Both the position numbers and the translations under genes were made by a program. From Carboxylicivirga fragile (lineage in GTDB: Bacteria; Bacteroidota; Bacteroidia; Bacteroidales; Marinilabiliaceae), in NCBI GenBank assembly GCA_025499625.1, contig JAFMVD010000059.1, positions 1 to 34,415 on the forward strand: 34,415 bases of DNA, read 5' to 3'. Under the pieces are notes generated by a model, which did no database searches, had not been told where the DNA came from, and saw only the letters and a list, made by a program, of their open reading frames with translations. Numbering within the stretch: position 1 is the stretch's first letter; each line of letters starts with the position of its first letter. Below are positions 6,953 through 17,100 of this stretch, piece by piece.

Positions 6953-9445
6953 TTATAAGCTTAAGGATAGTTTAGCCCTTATCCCAAATCGAGGTGCATT
7001 CACCTTAGAATCTGGCGCTACTCGCCAAACGCCTTCAATTCGTATCAATCTAAAAATATTCTCAAGACCAGCACCTACTTCAATATATGGCCCATGCAAT
7101 GCTGAAACATGTGGAGGTAGTTCAATGGACTCATACTGTTTATCACTTAAGCTACCAATCATTGTTTTGGCAGAAAGCACTTCGCGCAAACCAAGCGCCC
7201 TAAGTAATGGTACTCGATTAAAAACAAAGCCATTTAAATGATAATCGAAATAGCCGTGTAAATAACGATCGTGCGCAAACTCCAGGTAATTCAACATATT
7301 GAAATCATAAAGGTAGTAGCCATATGTTTCGTTGCCACGAGGTATTTCCAACAATGAAAAGGGAACCTTTCCAAATATAGCACCTGCCTCAAGAGCATAT
7401 TTAAAACGCGTTTGACCCAAATTTATCGAGTGCTTTACCGTTGCATGCGCCTTGGTATAATAATCCTGAACATTCGCGTATTCAACCCTTCCTCCAGTTA
7501 GTGTAAAGTGAAAAATAGGATAAGAGGTATTTAGGTAAAGACGCATAAATTCATCGTCAACAATTTTCTCCTTGAAGGAAAAACGAAAATCCAGCGCAGC
7601 TTCAAATGCATTAATATGTTTTACCTTCTGACCTTGGTAGATAAAGGGATAAAACTCAGGCGAAAATTGAAGACGATAACTTAAATTGAGAGTTGATGAA
7701 ACACCTGATCGCCATTCATGCTCATAACTGAGGTTAACATTTTTCTGGCGGTGTAATTCATCAAATGTATCTCTTACAAAAAACGCCGAAATTAGATTAT
7801 TTTCAGATGTTGTCAACATATTTTCATAGAGGTATAAAATCTTTCGATTCTCACCCATTCGAATATAACGGTCATCATAAAACAACTTAAACACATTACG
7901 TTTAATGGTATTTAATTTATACCCCCCACCTAGTGTTCCTGATATTTTTTCTGTTCGCAGGCCATAACCAACACCACCCCACATCATCCAGCGTTTACTA
8001 ATCTCTTTACTTGTGCGCCCCCCAGCATATATACGAACGCCCTCAATCTTATTGAATTGCACAAAGTTCATGTAAGGTCCAAGCTCAAACTTACCCACAT
8101 CATAATACCCTGTCATCATCATTCGAGCGGTATTATCCATAATTTTTATAACCGGAATATCATTCACCGAATCAATGGAAGCAATCATTGTTTTTTCCAT
8201 CTCATTCAAGGGCAAATGACGTGCCTTATTCCAATACGTTGAATCCTGATATTTATAATCAGGCAGTTTTATTGATTCATAACTGATACTTCTTGTGCTA
8301 AGCTGAATAGCCTCTGTCGATTTCACATCTACATTCGAGAAGGACGTATATTGATTCACCTCTAATTCCATTCGCCTTTCCTGACCAGGTAACTCAAATG
8401 GTAAATAATCAAATTTGGCAATCACATTCTGTTCGTTAAAAAACGGCTCTCCTCCCTGCACCAATCCATAACTCAGTGATATATCCATTTCCTTAAGGAA
8501 GTTTGTATTACTCTTACTTGAAAGAGCCGCTTCAACACTAACAATTGAGTGACGTTCATTCTCAATTACCATATGACCCCTAAAGGCTTTGTCATGCTTA
8601 CGCTTTGGAGTAAACAAAATTTTATAATGTTTCACATCTTCAACCATGGCACTATCAACCAGGTAATAACGGTAGTAGAACCAGCCATTTGATGCCGCCG
8701 GACTCGCAAAATTCTCATCAAAAATCTTAACAAAGTTTGTATAAAAGTTAAAGTGCATGTTAAGTCCTGCCGTGTAACCGCCCACTTCATAATCGCCTAA
8801 AACCCCCAAACCAGCAGTATTATCGGCAACTACAGTTGATTTTAATTTAAGCGGTTTTTTCTGGTATTCATTATTAACAATTTGCTCCGAAACAAAAACA
8901 GGTAGCGTTTTACTGCCATTGTAACTTGTCTTAAACAGATGTTGATGATCTTTAAATGGACCTGAATTCATCAATGCACTATCAACATTTGAAAGATGAT
9001 ATTCTCGCTTGTAATACTTCTCGTAGATCGATCGCTCGTGTTTATTTGGGTTATTCTCATCTCGTGCCTTAACCATTCGTTTAAGAATTCCTCTTACCCA
9101 GGAGTCATCAGGCTTTACCGACACTTCATTCAAATTTATCTGATCTGGCTGTAAAAAAATCTCACAAGGAGACTTAAGCTTGCTAACCTTAATCATCTTC
9201 TGGTTGTAGCCAATCGACGAGAACACGAGTGTGTCTTTATATGATTGTGACTTTAAACGGAAATAACCAAGTGAATCAGACATGGTTCCAATGGTGGTTC
9301 CTTTAAAATACACATTCACCATCGGAACTGTACCCTTTGTCTTAGAATCAATAACACAGCCTGAAATTTCTTTCTGAGCGGATGCTGTTATCCAACTAAA
9401 CAATAGGATTAAAACAATATATAAGGCTTGATATTTTTTTATCAT
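6953..9445 (-). CDS. DUF5686-type outer-membrane protein with carboxypeptidase-regulatory-like domain
   Basis: This is an 830-residue protein with a signal peptide ending near TASAQ. Residues about 25-110 form a CarboxypepD_reg-like beta-sandwich (SGCVIDSKTKGTVPMVNVYF, then GTTIGTMSDSLGYFRL), the plug-side domain common in Bacteroidota outer-membrane proteins. The remainder matches the DUF5686 pattern: a globular middle region, then many alternating aromatic and polar strands suggesting a beta-barrel, ending in a strand with terminal hydrophobic residues (RFGIRAKLSLSL). Function is unknown in this family; it lacks a recognisable TonB-dependent receptor plug. It is upstream of the metal operon on the same strand with a 49-nt gap to the TTG of the next frame, so read-through into that operon is possible. 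Confidence 0.8.
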   Translation of the reverse strand: MIKKYQALYIVLILLFSWITASAQKEISGCVIDSKTKGTVPMVNVYFKGTTIGTMSDSLGYFRLKSQSYKDTLVFSSIGYNQKMIKVSKLKSPCEIFLQPDQINLNEVSVKPDDSWVRGILKRMVKARDENNPNKHERSIYEKYYKREYHLSNVDSALMNSGPFKDHQHLFKTSYNGSKTLPVFVSEQIVNNEYQKKPLKLKSTVVADNTAGLGVLGDYEVGGYTAGLNMHFNFYTNFVKIFDENFASPAASNGWFYYRYYLVDSAMVEDVKHYKILFTPKRKHDKAFRGHMVIENERHSIVSVEAALSSKSNTNFLKEMDISLSYGLVQGGEPFFNEQNVIAKFDYLPFELPGQERRMELEVNQYTSFSNVDVKSTEAIQLSTRSISYESIKLPDYKYQDSTYWNKARHLPLNEMEKTMIASIDSVNDIPVIKIMDNTARMMMTGYYDVGKFELGPYMNFVQFNKIEGVRIYAGGRTSKEISKRWMMWGGVGYGLRTEKISGTLGGGYKLNTIKRNVFKLFYDDRYIRMGENRKILYLYENMLTTSENNLISAFFVRDTFDELHRQKNVNLSYEHEWRSGVSSTLNLSYRLQFSPEFYPFIYQGQKVKHINAFEAALDFRFSFKEKIVDDEFMRLYLNTSYPIFHFTLTGGRVEYANVQDYYTKAHATVKHSINLGQTRFKYALEAGAIFGKVPFSLLEIPRGNETYGYYLYDFNMLNYLEFAHDRYLHGYFDYHLNGFVFNRVPLLRALGLREVLSAKTMIGSLSDKQYESIELPPHVSALHGPYIEVGAGLENIFRLIRIEGVWRVAPDSKVNAPRFGIRAKLSLSL

Positions 9446-9729
9446 TCTAGGTTCAGGTCGATGAATTGAGTGCTAAAATAATGCTTATAAACTTAATCAC
9501 CTTTTTTTATGACTTCTTTTTACACAGCTAATATATTCAACCACTATAAATATGGCAAATCAAAAATTACATTAAGCACGATACTTTATTCATTAAAAGT
9601 CATAAAACGAAATAATGAGTTGCACCACCATAAAGAAATGTTCACTAATTATTAAATAGAATCAAAAAATTCGCTTAATTATTCTTAGAAAAAAGTTATT
9701 TTCGACTTTCTATTTTCAACTTTGGTTTT

Positions 9730-10428
9730 ATGGACGCAATTATCGCATTGGATAAGGAACTTCTTCTTTTTTTAAATAGTTTCTTTAATCATTTCTGGGA
9801 TCACTTTTTTTGGCTTTTTACAAGCAAGGAAATTTGGGTTCCCCTGTATGTAACCATAGCATATGTCATATTTAAAAACCATGGTTTGAAAGGTTTTGTA
9901 ACGATGATTTTCATTGGTTTATTAATAACACTTTGCGATCAAATCTCAACCAATGTATTTAAAGAAGGTTTTGAACGGCTAAGACCGTCGCACGATGAGG
10001 ATCTAAAATACCTGGTTCATCTGATCAATGGTAAACGCGGTGGACTTTATGGTTTTGTTTCCTCACATGCCACCAATTCATTTGGCTTAGCTATGTTTAC
10101 ATCCCTACTCTTCCGAAATAAAACTTACACCTGGGTAATATTCATTTGGGCAAGTATCAATGCTTATTCCCGTATCTATATGGGCGTTCACTTTCCTGGT
10201 GATATTCTTGGTGGTTTACTATTAGGTCTAATACTTGGTCGCCTAGTTTACGAACTCTATTTACGTGTCATTCCACGTTTTGTGGTTATATCTCACCATA
10301 ACAAACGCTTGTTAAAAGCCGGATTAGCAGAGAGTTTTGGTAATGATGCCCGAGTATTGTTTTTCTCTGTTATAATCATGACGGCAACTCTTTTAGTTGC
10401 ATCCAAAGTAATGCTTAAGTTGATTTAA
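9730..10428 (+). CDS. PAP2-family membrane phosphatase
   Basis: This is a 232-residue integral membrane phosphatase of the type 2 phosphatidic acid phosphatase superfamily, acting on lipid phosphates or undecaprenyl pyrophosphate at the outer face of the inner membrane. All three signature blocks are visible: K78-EGFERLRP (KxxxxxxRP), SSHA at 111-114 (the PSGH block, here with Ser-Ser-His-Ala), and SRIYMGVHFPGD at 147-158 (SRxxxxxHxxxD). About five to six hydrophobic segments surround them. The substrate cannot be told from sequence; UppP-like and PgpB-like roles are both possible. It is 12 nt from the DUF192 gene and probably co-transcribed with it. Confidence 0.9.
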   Translation: MDAIIALDKELLLFLNSFFNHFWDHFFWLFTSKEIWVPLYVTIAYVIFKNHGLKGFVTMIFIGLLITLCDQISTNVFKEGFERLRPSHDEDLKYLVHLINGKRGGLYGFVSSHATNSFGLAMFTSLLFRNKTYTWVIFIWASINAYSRIYMGVHFPGDILGGLLLGLILGRLVYELYLRVIPRFVVISHHNKRLLKAGLAESFGNDARVLFFSVIIMTATLLVASKVMLKLI

Positions 10429-10440
10429 ATATCGCGATAA

Positions 10441-10926
10441 ATGAAAGTTACGTTTCTCTTTCTTACTGCTGTTTTTTTGACATTCAATGCTTGTCAAACT
10501 AAAAAATCAAGTCAGGATAAAGAAATTCCTTTTACTAAACACGGAGAGTTAGCGTTCATTAAGAACAATACTTCGGATACAATAACCACAATTGATTTTG
10601 AATTAGCAGGAACAGAACGAAAACGTGATCTTGGTTTGATGTATCGACATAGCTTAAAAACCAATCACGGCATGTTATTTCCATTTGAGAACGAACAGCC
10701 GCGTAGTTTTTGGATGCGTAACACATTTTTATCGCTTGATATTATTTATGTGGATGCTAATTTTCACATTGTTTCCATTAGTGATAATACGGAACCAATG
10801 AGTGACTTACCTGTACTTTCAAACGTGCCAGCTCAATATGTGGTAGAAGTAAATGCTGGTTTTTGTTTAAATAATGGCATTAAGCCTGGAGACGCAATTT
10901 CTTATACCAGTTGTATTCCAAAATGA
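10441..10926 (+). CDS. DUF192 lipoprotein
   Basis: This is a 161-residue protein with a lipoprotein signal (FLTFNAC, Cys at residue 18). Residues about 45-158 match the DUF192 fold. The diagnostic segment GLMYRHSLKTNHGMLFPF is followed by SFWMRNTFLSLDIIYVD and, near the end, PAQYVVEVNAGFCLNNGIKPGD. DUF192 proteins are widespread, and no biochemical function is established that I can assert here. It sits 12 nt after the PAP2 phosphatase and is convergent with the nuclease gene. A palindromic repeat occupies the space between them and may help end both transcripts. Confidence 0.9.
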   Translation: MKVTFLFLTAVFLTFNACQTKKSSQDKEIPFTKHGELAFIKNNTSDTITTIDFELAGTERKRDLGLMYRHSLKTNHGMLFPFENEQPRSFWMRNTFLSLDIIYVDANFHIVSISDNTEPMSDLPVLSNVPAQYVVEVNAGFCLNNGIKPGDAISYTSCIPK

Positions 10927-10956
10927 TTGATAAAGCATTTTGCTAATTACAATGGT

Positions 10957-11019
10957 TAATGCCGATACAAAAGCACAGAATGATTTTTTATCAATCGTTT
11001 TGGTTTGTAATCGGTATTA
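10957..11019. repeat. Intergenic palindrome of the TAATRCCGAT family (copy A)
   Basis: The ends are TAATGCCGAT (10957-10966) and ATCGGTATTA (11010-11019), complementary except for one G/T position. The inside is also partly self-complementary (ACAAAAGC..GAATGATT against CAATCG..TTTGT). It lies between two convergent genes and could act as a bidirectional 3'-end hairpin. Copies with the same ends but different interiors lie at 22684-22745 and 29491-29566. Confidence 0.6.
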
Positions 11020-11045
11020 CCTCATCATGGATGAAAACTTGACCA

Positions 11046-11897
11046 TTAATCCTCAATAAAATCGCGCAACTCACGCTTACAGGCTCTTAAATTACGTGGC
11101 TTAATGGGTAAATCTTCATTTGACAATACTTGCTTGTACAAATCATTACACATCACTATTCCCTTACCAAGTATAGCCTTCTTCTCTTTGCGTGTAATGG
11201 ATGATAAACAAGTGATTGGATGAAGGTTTTCTATTTCGATCCAATCTTTCAAACTCGATTTCTTGGGATAATCCCATGCTAATAAATTAAGTCCATAATC
11301 CTGACCAAACTTCTCAGCATCCGTTGTGAAACGCGTATTGGTCACAATCCACCCTTCGGTTATCTTGTTCTTTTTTTCAGGATCCATCGCCCACCTTCGC
11401 TTTAAATCATCAAAACGTGAGCGAATATACATTGGCACTTTAACATTTGACTTTGTGCCTTGATAATTATGAAATTTACACTCGACATAAATCTCCTTAT
11501 GCTTATTCTTCGCAACTACGTCCAACTCGTGCGTTACACTATAGCCTTTAATTAATTTACCCACCTCAACATCAAAACCACGAGCTTTAAATAATTCACT
11601 TACAAAATGTTCGAATGGATAACCTGAAGGCCCCAATTGATGAACAGCTTGTTTGAGTCGGTAATTAACCGCTGACTTACGTTCGTGACGTTGAAGAATC
11701 TCGTATGCTTTAGTATAAATTTTGCTGGTTAACATACCATCGTGCAACTCAACACCAACAGCCTGCAATATTTGTTGCGCAACCGCTTCATTTGCACCTG
11801 ATCGCACCAAGGACTCAATCAGTTTATTTGAATCGAAATAAACCGTCTCTCCCGAAGCCTTCTGAATTAAATAATCGCTAATTGGTTTTGTTTGCAT
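11046..11897 (-). CDS. ATP-cone domain fused to a PD-(D/E)xK (Mrr-like) nuclease domain
   Basis: This is a 283-residue protein. The frame opens further upstream, but that start is a TTG inside the end of the EamA gene, whereas the ATG at 11897 gives MQTKPISDYLIQKASGE, a proper start. Residues about 5-85 look like an ATP-cone (VYFDSNKLIESLVRSGANE, then KIYTKAYEILQRHERKSAVN). The second half has the restriction-endonuclease-like core: the FEHFVSELFKARGFDVE helix, E124-LD, then VECK at 138-141, giving ELD..ECK catalytic residues. It probably binds a nucleotide and cleaves or processes nucleic acid. No methyltransferase or other defence gene is adjacent, so a classical restriction system is not supported. 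It follows the EamA gene by 47 nt. Confidence 0.8.
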   Translation of the reverse strand: MQTKPISDYLIQKASGETVYFDSNKLIESLVRSGANEAVAQQILQAVGVELHDGMLTSKIYTKAYEILQRHERKSAVNYRLKQAVHQLGPSGYPFEHFVSELFKARGFDVEVGKLIKGYSVTHELDVVAKNKHKEIYVECKFHNYQGTKSNVKVPMYIRSRFDDLKRRWAMDPEKKNKITEGWIVTNTRFTTDAEKFGQDYGLNLLAWDYPKKSSLKDWIEIENLHPITCLSSITRKEKKAILGKGIVMCNDLYKQVLSNEDLPIKPRNLRACKRELRDFIED

Positions 11898-11944
11898 GAA
11901 AAATACTTTGCTTAAAAATAATAAATACTTCCAATAAACATTAC

Positions 11945-12853
11945 TTATAACCAAAATAACAATACCACGCCACCAACAGCTAATAATGACCCCAGAAGTT
12001 CCTTCATGGTAACACGTTCCTTAAATATAAGAACTGCTGGTGGTATAATTAAAACAGGTACAATCGCCATAATGGTAGAAGCCACACCAGTTGTTGTGTA
12101 CTTTACTGCCAATAATGAGAATGACACTCCCATGAAAGGGCCAAAGAAGGCACCAATGGAAATTCGAAGCATAGCTGCTCCATATCTCAATGCCTTCATT
12201 ACTTTTGGCCAATGGCCAGTAAAAATAAACAAAACAGAAAAACCAATAACACCAGCAATAACACGGATCATTGTGGCTGACACAGGATCATAATCACCCA
12301 TTCCCAGCTTACTCAACACTAGGCCCAAACCTTGTCCTGTTGCTCCACCAAATGCCAGTAAAACACCTTTCAAAGAATATTTAACCTGCAATCCTTTTCC
12401 TTTTGTAGGCTTACCAAGTATAACCAGTGAGATACCAATAATGGTAACCACCATACCCACAACATTACCCAAACTTAATTGCTCTCCTAAAATTACCCAA
12501 CCAAATAAAGCTGCTAAAGGAGGCGCTAAAGCCATTACCAGCATTGAAATACGCGCACCAATAACCACAAAGGCCTGAAACAATAATAAATCGCCAATGA
12601 CGAATCCCACTAACCCACTAACAGATAACCAAATCCACTGATAAGAGCTAGCTCCCTCAGGAAAGAAGTAACCAAAGCGGATGTATGATAATGTTCCTAA
12701 TAAGAAAACTGCCATTACAAGTCGGATCAGGTTTACCGACATTGATCCTACTTTTTTTCCTGCTGACTCAAATGCCAGAGATGTAAAAGTCCAGCATACT
12801 GCCGTTACTAAGGCTGCGAGTTCGCCCTTATGGGCCATAAAGAATTGTTCCAT
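11945..12853 (-). CDS. DMT-superfamily permease (two EamA domains)
   Basis: This is an inner-membrane transporter of about 302 residues with ten hydrophobic segments in two repeated EamA halves (roughly 10-150 and 160-300). Visible family features include the FGWVILGEQLSLGNVVGMVV segment closing half one and ILIFKERVTMKELLGSLL-like sequence closing half two (seen here as LIFKERVTMKELLGSLLAVG). It is probably a metabolite or amino-acid exporter; the substrate is unknown. The upstream end of the frame is a TTG at 12862. The ATG at 12853 is preferred because a TAnnTTTG promoter element covers 12860-12867. It is divergent from the drug RND operon. Confidence 0.88.
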   Translation of the reverse strand: MEQFFMAHKGELAALVTAVCWTFTSLAFESAGKKVGSMSVNLIRLVMAVFLLGTLSYIRFGYFFPEGASSYQWIWLSVSGLVGFVIGDLLLFQAFVVIGARISMLVMALAPPLAALFGWVILGEQLSLGNVVGMVVTIIGISLVILGKPTKGKGLQVKYSLKGVLLAFGGATGQGLGLVLSKLGMGDYDPVSATMIRVIAGVIGFSVLFIFTGHWPKVMKALRYGAAMLRISIGAFFGPFMGVSFSLLAVKYTTTGVASTIMAIVPVLIIPPAVLIFKERVTMKELLGSLLAVGGVVLLFWL

Positions 12854-12859
12854 TGCCAG

Positions 12860-12867
12860 CAAAAGTA
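12860..12867 (-). promoter_or_regulatory. Possible -7 element for the EamA permease
   Basis: The minus strand reads TACTTTTG, an exact TAnnTTTG match, only 6 nt before the ATG at 12853. No TTTG sits at the usual 19-nt spacing (one lies at 13 nt), so the promoter is tentative and would give a near-leaderless message. Confidence 0.3.
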
Positions 12868-12943
12868 ATCACTTTAATGGCAAACTAATTCTAGCTTTGA
12901 TTGTTTTTTAACAGGCACTTAACATTTTTCTGGTTCTAAATAC

Positions 12944-12973
12944 TTTTATACCGTAATGTTTTGGCTAATTTTG
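12944..12973 (+). promoter_or_regulatory. Likely promoter of the drug-type RND operon
   Basis: TAATTTTG at 12966-12973 is an exact Bacteroidota -7 element (TAnnTTTG). The -33 position holds only TTTT (12944-12947) at 18-nt spacing, so the upstream element is weak. The adaptor ATG follows 34 nt after the -7 element. Confidence 0.45.
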
Positions 12974-13007
12974 GCAACACTCAATTAAAGAATAAATACA
13001 AAACAAT

Positions 13008-14132
13008 ATGTCACGTAAAAGAGCACTCAACCTCTTAACCATCGTAGCAATAGTTATTGGTGGCTACCTCCTATTCTCGTTTTTTAAAAGTTTGAAGAAA
13101 CCGCCTCGTGTTGCTTTACCGCAAAAAGCAGTTAGGATGGTACACACTAAACCAGTTGAATTTAAAACTTTACCTGGTACAATCGAATCATCTGGAAGAG
13201 TAGTTGCATTCAACGAAATAACCATTAGCAGTGAAGTTTCAGGTCGTTTGGCTAATGCTAATAAGTTATTCAAGGCAGGTACTTCGTACCAAAAGGGTGA
13301 AGTAATTGCGCGTGTTGAGAATGAAGAATTCTTATTCCAACTCAGAGCACAACGAAGTCGTTTTATGCAAAATCTTGCGGCTAGTTTAGCCGATGTAAAA
13401 ATTGATTATCCCGAATCCTACGACCGCTGGTTAAAATTCTTTGAAAAAGTTGAATCAGATAAAAACCTTCCTGACTTACCTGAGATAAAAAACTCAAAGG
13501 AACGTATATTTCTGGCAGCTCGAAACGTATTAAACGATTACTACTCAATAAAGGGTAATGAGGCCCGATTAGAGAAGCACAATATAATAGCACCTTTTAA
13601 TGGCACACTTAAAGAAGTAAGCATGCAAGTAGGTTCCGTAGTAAACATGGGAACCCGCCTTGGTACTTTTACACGAACCGACTTATTTGAATTAGAAGTT
13701 CCTGTTGCTTCTGAAAACATTAACATCATTAAAGCAGGAATGAATGTGACCATTAAAAATAAACAGGGCGAAAATTTCTGGACTGGCACGGTTGATAGGC
13801 TGGCCGATGTGATGAACTCCGCCACCCAATCACTTAGTGTCTACATTTCGATACCTAGTAATACACAACACCCTCTGTACGATGGCATGTATTTATCAGC
13901 CGAAATAGAAGGCGCTGAAATAAATAATGTTATTGGTATTCCTCGCGACGCTATCTTCAACGATAACCATGTCAATATCTTAGTGGATAATAAACTTGTT
14001 AAAAAAACCATTGAAAAAGTATTTTTCAATAACGAAACTGTTTATATCCAAGGTTTGGAGCAAGGCAGTAAAGTTGTTACCGAACCTATTTTAGGCATTA
14101 CCGATTATCTTGAATTTGAATCCATCAAATAA
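13008..14132 (+). CDS. RND efflux periplasmic adaptor (HlyD/AcrA family)
   Basis: This is a 374-residue membrane fusion protein and the first gene of a tripartite efflux operon. A single N-terminal hydrophobic segment (about 9-26) anchors or exports it; no lipobox Cys is present. The biotinyl-lipoyl half-motifs are visible: SSEVSGRLANANKLFKAGTS near residue 75 and HNIIAPFNGTLKEVSMQVGS near 190. Between them is an unusual helical insert of about 70 residues rich in charged residues (DRWLKFFEKVESDKNLPDLP). The C-terminal beta-barrel contains NKQGENFWTGTVDRLADV and IGIPRDAIF. The pump gene follows after 14 nt. Substrates are unknown. The promoter candidate is at 12944-12973. Confidence 0.88.
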   Translation: MSRKRALNLLTIVAIVIGGYLLFSFFKSLKKPPRVALPQKAVRMVHTKPVEFKTLPGTIESSGRVVAFNEITISSEVSGRLANANKLFKAGTSYQKGEVIARVENEEFLFQLRAQRSRFMQNLAASLADVKIDYPESYDRWLKFFEKVESDKNLPDLPEIKNSKERIFLAARNVLNDYYSIKGNEARLEKHNIIAPFNGTLKEVSMQVGSVVNMGTRLGTFTRTDLFELEVPVASENINIIKAGMNVTIKNKQGENFWTGTVDRLADVMNSATQSLSVYISIPSNTQHPLYDGMYLSAEIEGAEINNVIGIPRDAIFNDNHVNILVDNKLVKKTIEKVFFNNETVYIQGLEQGSKVVTEPILGITDYLEFESIK

Positions 14133-14146
14133 ATGCAGCTGTTGAA

Positions 14147-17100
14147 ATGAGAAAAATAGTAGAAACATTTGTAAAATATCCATTCTACGCCAACTTGATT
14201 GTTTTCATTTTAGTTGTTGCAGGTGGTATTAGTTTTGCTTCAATGAGCAAGGCTTTCTTCCCTGAGCGAGAATCAAAATCGATTTTTGTTACGGTAAGTT
14301 ACCCTGGTGCCTCGCCAATTGAGATGGAAGAAGGTATCACCTCAAGGGTGGAAGAGGCGATTCGAGGTATTGCAGGAATTAAGGAAATCACCTCCACTTC
14401 ATCTGAAAACCTGGCTCGAGTAACTATTGAGACAACAGGAAAGTTCGACATTGATGAAACATTAACTGAAGTTAAAAATGCCGTTGATGGCATTACCAGT
14501 ATGCCTGTTAGTGCTGAGCGTCCTATTGTATTTAAACGTCGCTCTACAACTCCTGCCATGCGTCTTGGTTTATCAGGCAATATGGATTTAATGGAGCTAA
14601 AACAGTTAGCTTACGAAATAGAAGATGATTTTTTATCTTCTGGTTACATGAGTCAGCTTTCGTTTAATGGTATTCCTGCAACAGAAATATCCATTGAAAT
14701 TTCGGAAGAAAACCTAATTCGCTATGGCATAACATTAGATCAGGTCAGCAACACCGTACGTCAGACTAACAGAGATGTATCAAGTGGTATAATCAAAAAC
14801 GATGATCGAATGATATACATCCGATCGCGCAATAGAACAGTTGACACAAAGATTATTGAAAATACGGTCATCAAATCGCAAGATGATGGCGCCATCGTGC
14901 GAATAAAAGATGTTGGTAAAGTCAAGTTACAATTTGAGGATGTACCAAACCGCTCTTACCTGAATGGCAAACCAGCCATTAGTATAATGGTTAACAAACT
15001 CATAACAGAAGATTTACAGGACATTTCAGAATACATTGATGTGTATGTCGAAGAATTCAATGCGCTCTACCCAAATGCTGAATTAACTGTTTCTTTCGAC
15101 TTTATGGAAATGCTTAATTCCCGCATTAGCCTCCTGTATAAAAATGGTTTGATGGGATTATTACTGGTCGTTATTGTACTGGCACTCTTCTTAAGTTTCC
15201 GTTTATCCTTATGGGTGGCCTGGGGTATTCCGGCATCCTTCTTAGCTATGTTTATTGTGGCTAATCTATATGGCTTAACCATTAATATGATTTCCTTATT
15301 CGGTATGATTTTGGTTATCGGTATCATTGTAGATGATGGTATTGTGATTGCCGAAAATATATTTAGCCATTTCGAAAGAGGAAAATCGCCACATAGAGCT
15401 GCCATTGACGGTACCATGGAAGTACTGCCAGCGGTTACCACTTCGGTTACAACCACTATTTTGGCATTTATGCCTTTGTTCTTCATCATTGGTAACATGG
15501 AGTTCTTGTTTGAGATGGCCTTTGTGGTGGTTTTCAGTTTAGCCTTCTCTTTGATTGAAGCCTTTTTTGTATTGCCAGCGCACATTAGTTCACCGACAAT
15601 ACTCAAGCGCAACACCAACAATGTGAGTTTTGGTAACCGTGTACGAAATCGACTGGAGAAAATGGTAAGTTTTCTGCGTGATCGCATGTATGGACGCTTC
15701 CTAAAATTCATACTTAAATGGCGCTACCCTGCCTTGGCAGTGCCATCTGCAGCAATAATGATTACTGCAGGGCTATTTGCCGGGGGATTAATCAAATCAA
15801 CTTTTTTCCCAAGTATTCCACCTGATGATTTTAATATCAATGTTGCCTTTACACCAGGTGAAGGTGAGAAACAAACATATGAAGCCTTATTAAGGTTTGA
15901 GCAGGCTGCATGGGATATCAATCAAGAATTAAAAGAGCAATACAACGACACTTCTGACTTTATCATTTATACTTACCTAAACACAGGTTCGTCGTTTAGT
16001 GGTGAAGAAAGAGGAACGCATGCCGGACACATTGCTGTGAACCTGCGTAACCTGGAGAGAAGCCCGGTTTCATCTTTTGAGATAGCGACCATGGTTCGTA
16101 AGAAAATTGGCATAGTTCCCGGAGCTGATAAGTTTACAGTAGCTGGCCGTAACCGTTGGGGAAGCCCTATCGAAATAAGTCTGCTCAGTAATAACCAGCA
16201 AGAAATAGAGAATGCAACAGAAATGCTCAAAGGCGAACTAAAGAAGATTTCGGTATTAACCGAAGTTGTTGACAACAATGCCTTAGGTGCGCAAGAGATA
16301 AAAATCAAACTTAAACCTAAGGCATATTTCTTGGGACTAAATGATTTTATGATCTTAAATCAGGTTCGTAGTAGCTTTTTTGGCTCGCAAGCACAACGAT
16401 TGCAACAAGGAAAAGATGAGATGCGCGTGTGGGTGCGTTACCCTCCAGAAGACCGTGAGCAATTTAGTCAATTGGAAAAACTAAAGATTGTTACTGCTCA
16501 GGGCGAATATCCTTTGAAAGAATTGGTAGACTATGAAATTTCGCGTGGTCCGGTTAGTATTAACCGTTTTAATGGAAAGAAAGATATCAGAGTAAAAGCC
16601 GACTTGGTAAATCCAACTACACCTGTTCCTCCAATTCAAGAATACATAACGGATAGCATAATGCCAAAAGTGATGGCTCAAAATGCTGGCATCCGATATA
16701 TTTATCAGGGACAGCAGAAGAATGCTCAAGAAAATATGGATTCGATGAAAGCCACATTTATACCAGCATTTGCATTGATCATCATCATTATAATGATTCA
16801 CTTTAAGTCAGTTGGTCAAGGCTTCATTATCATTACAATGATTCCGCTTGGCTTCTTGGGCGCAGCATGGGGGCACTTAATACATGGCTTGCCAGTATCG
16901 ATGTTAAGTGTTTGGGGCATGGTAGCGCTGTCGGGTGTTATAGTTAACGATGCAGTGGTGTTCTTATCCAAGTACAACATACTACTTAAGGATGGTAAGA
17001 AAGTGTACGACGCTATTTTTGAAGCTGGTGTTTCACGTTTCCGACCTATTGTACTGACCACGCTTACTACAACCATTGGTTTATATCCAATTATTTTGGA

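Noticed and set aside
9506-9606. 10-bp inverted repeat TTTATGACTT / AAGTCATAAA in the spacer before the PAP2 gene
   Set aside because: The arms are 81 nt apart in very AT-rich DNA; likely chance, though a regulator site cannot be excluded.
11046-12853. Nuclease gene considered as part of a defence island
   Set aside because: Its neighbours are a metabolite permease, a PAP2 phosphatase and a DUF192 lipoprotein; no defence partner is visible.
15067-15711. 214-codon minus-strand frame inside the drug RND pump
   Set aside because: It is antisense to a well-supported pump gene and its composition (Lys/Thr/Ile-rich low complexity) is that of a mirrored membrane protein.
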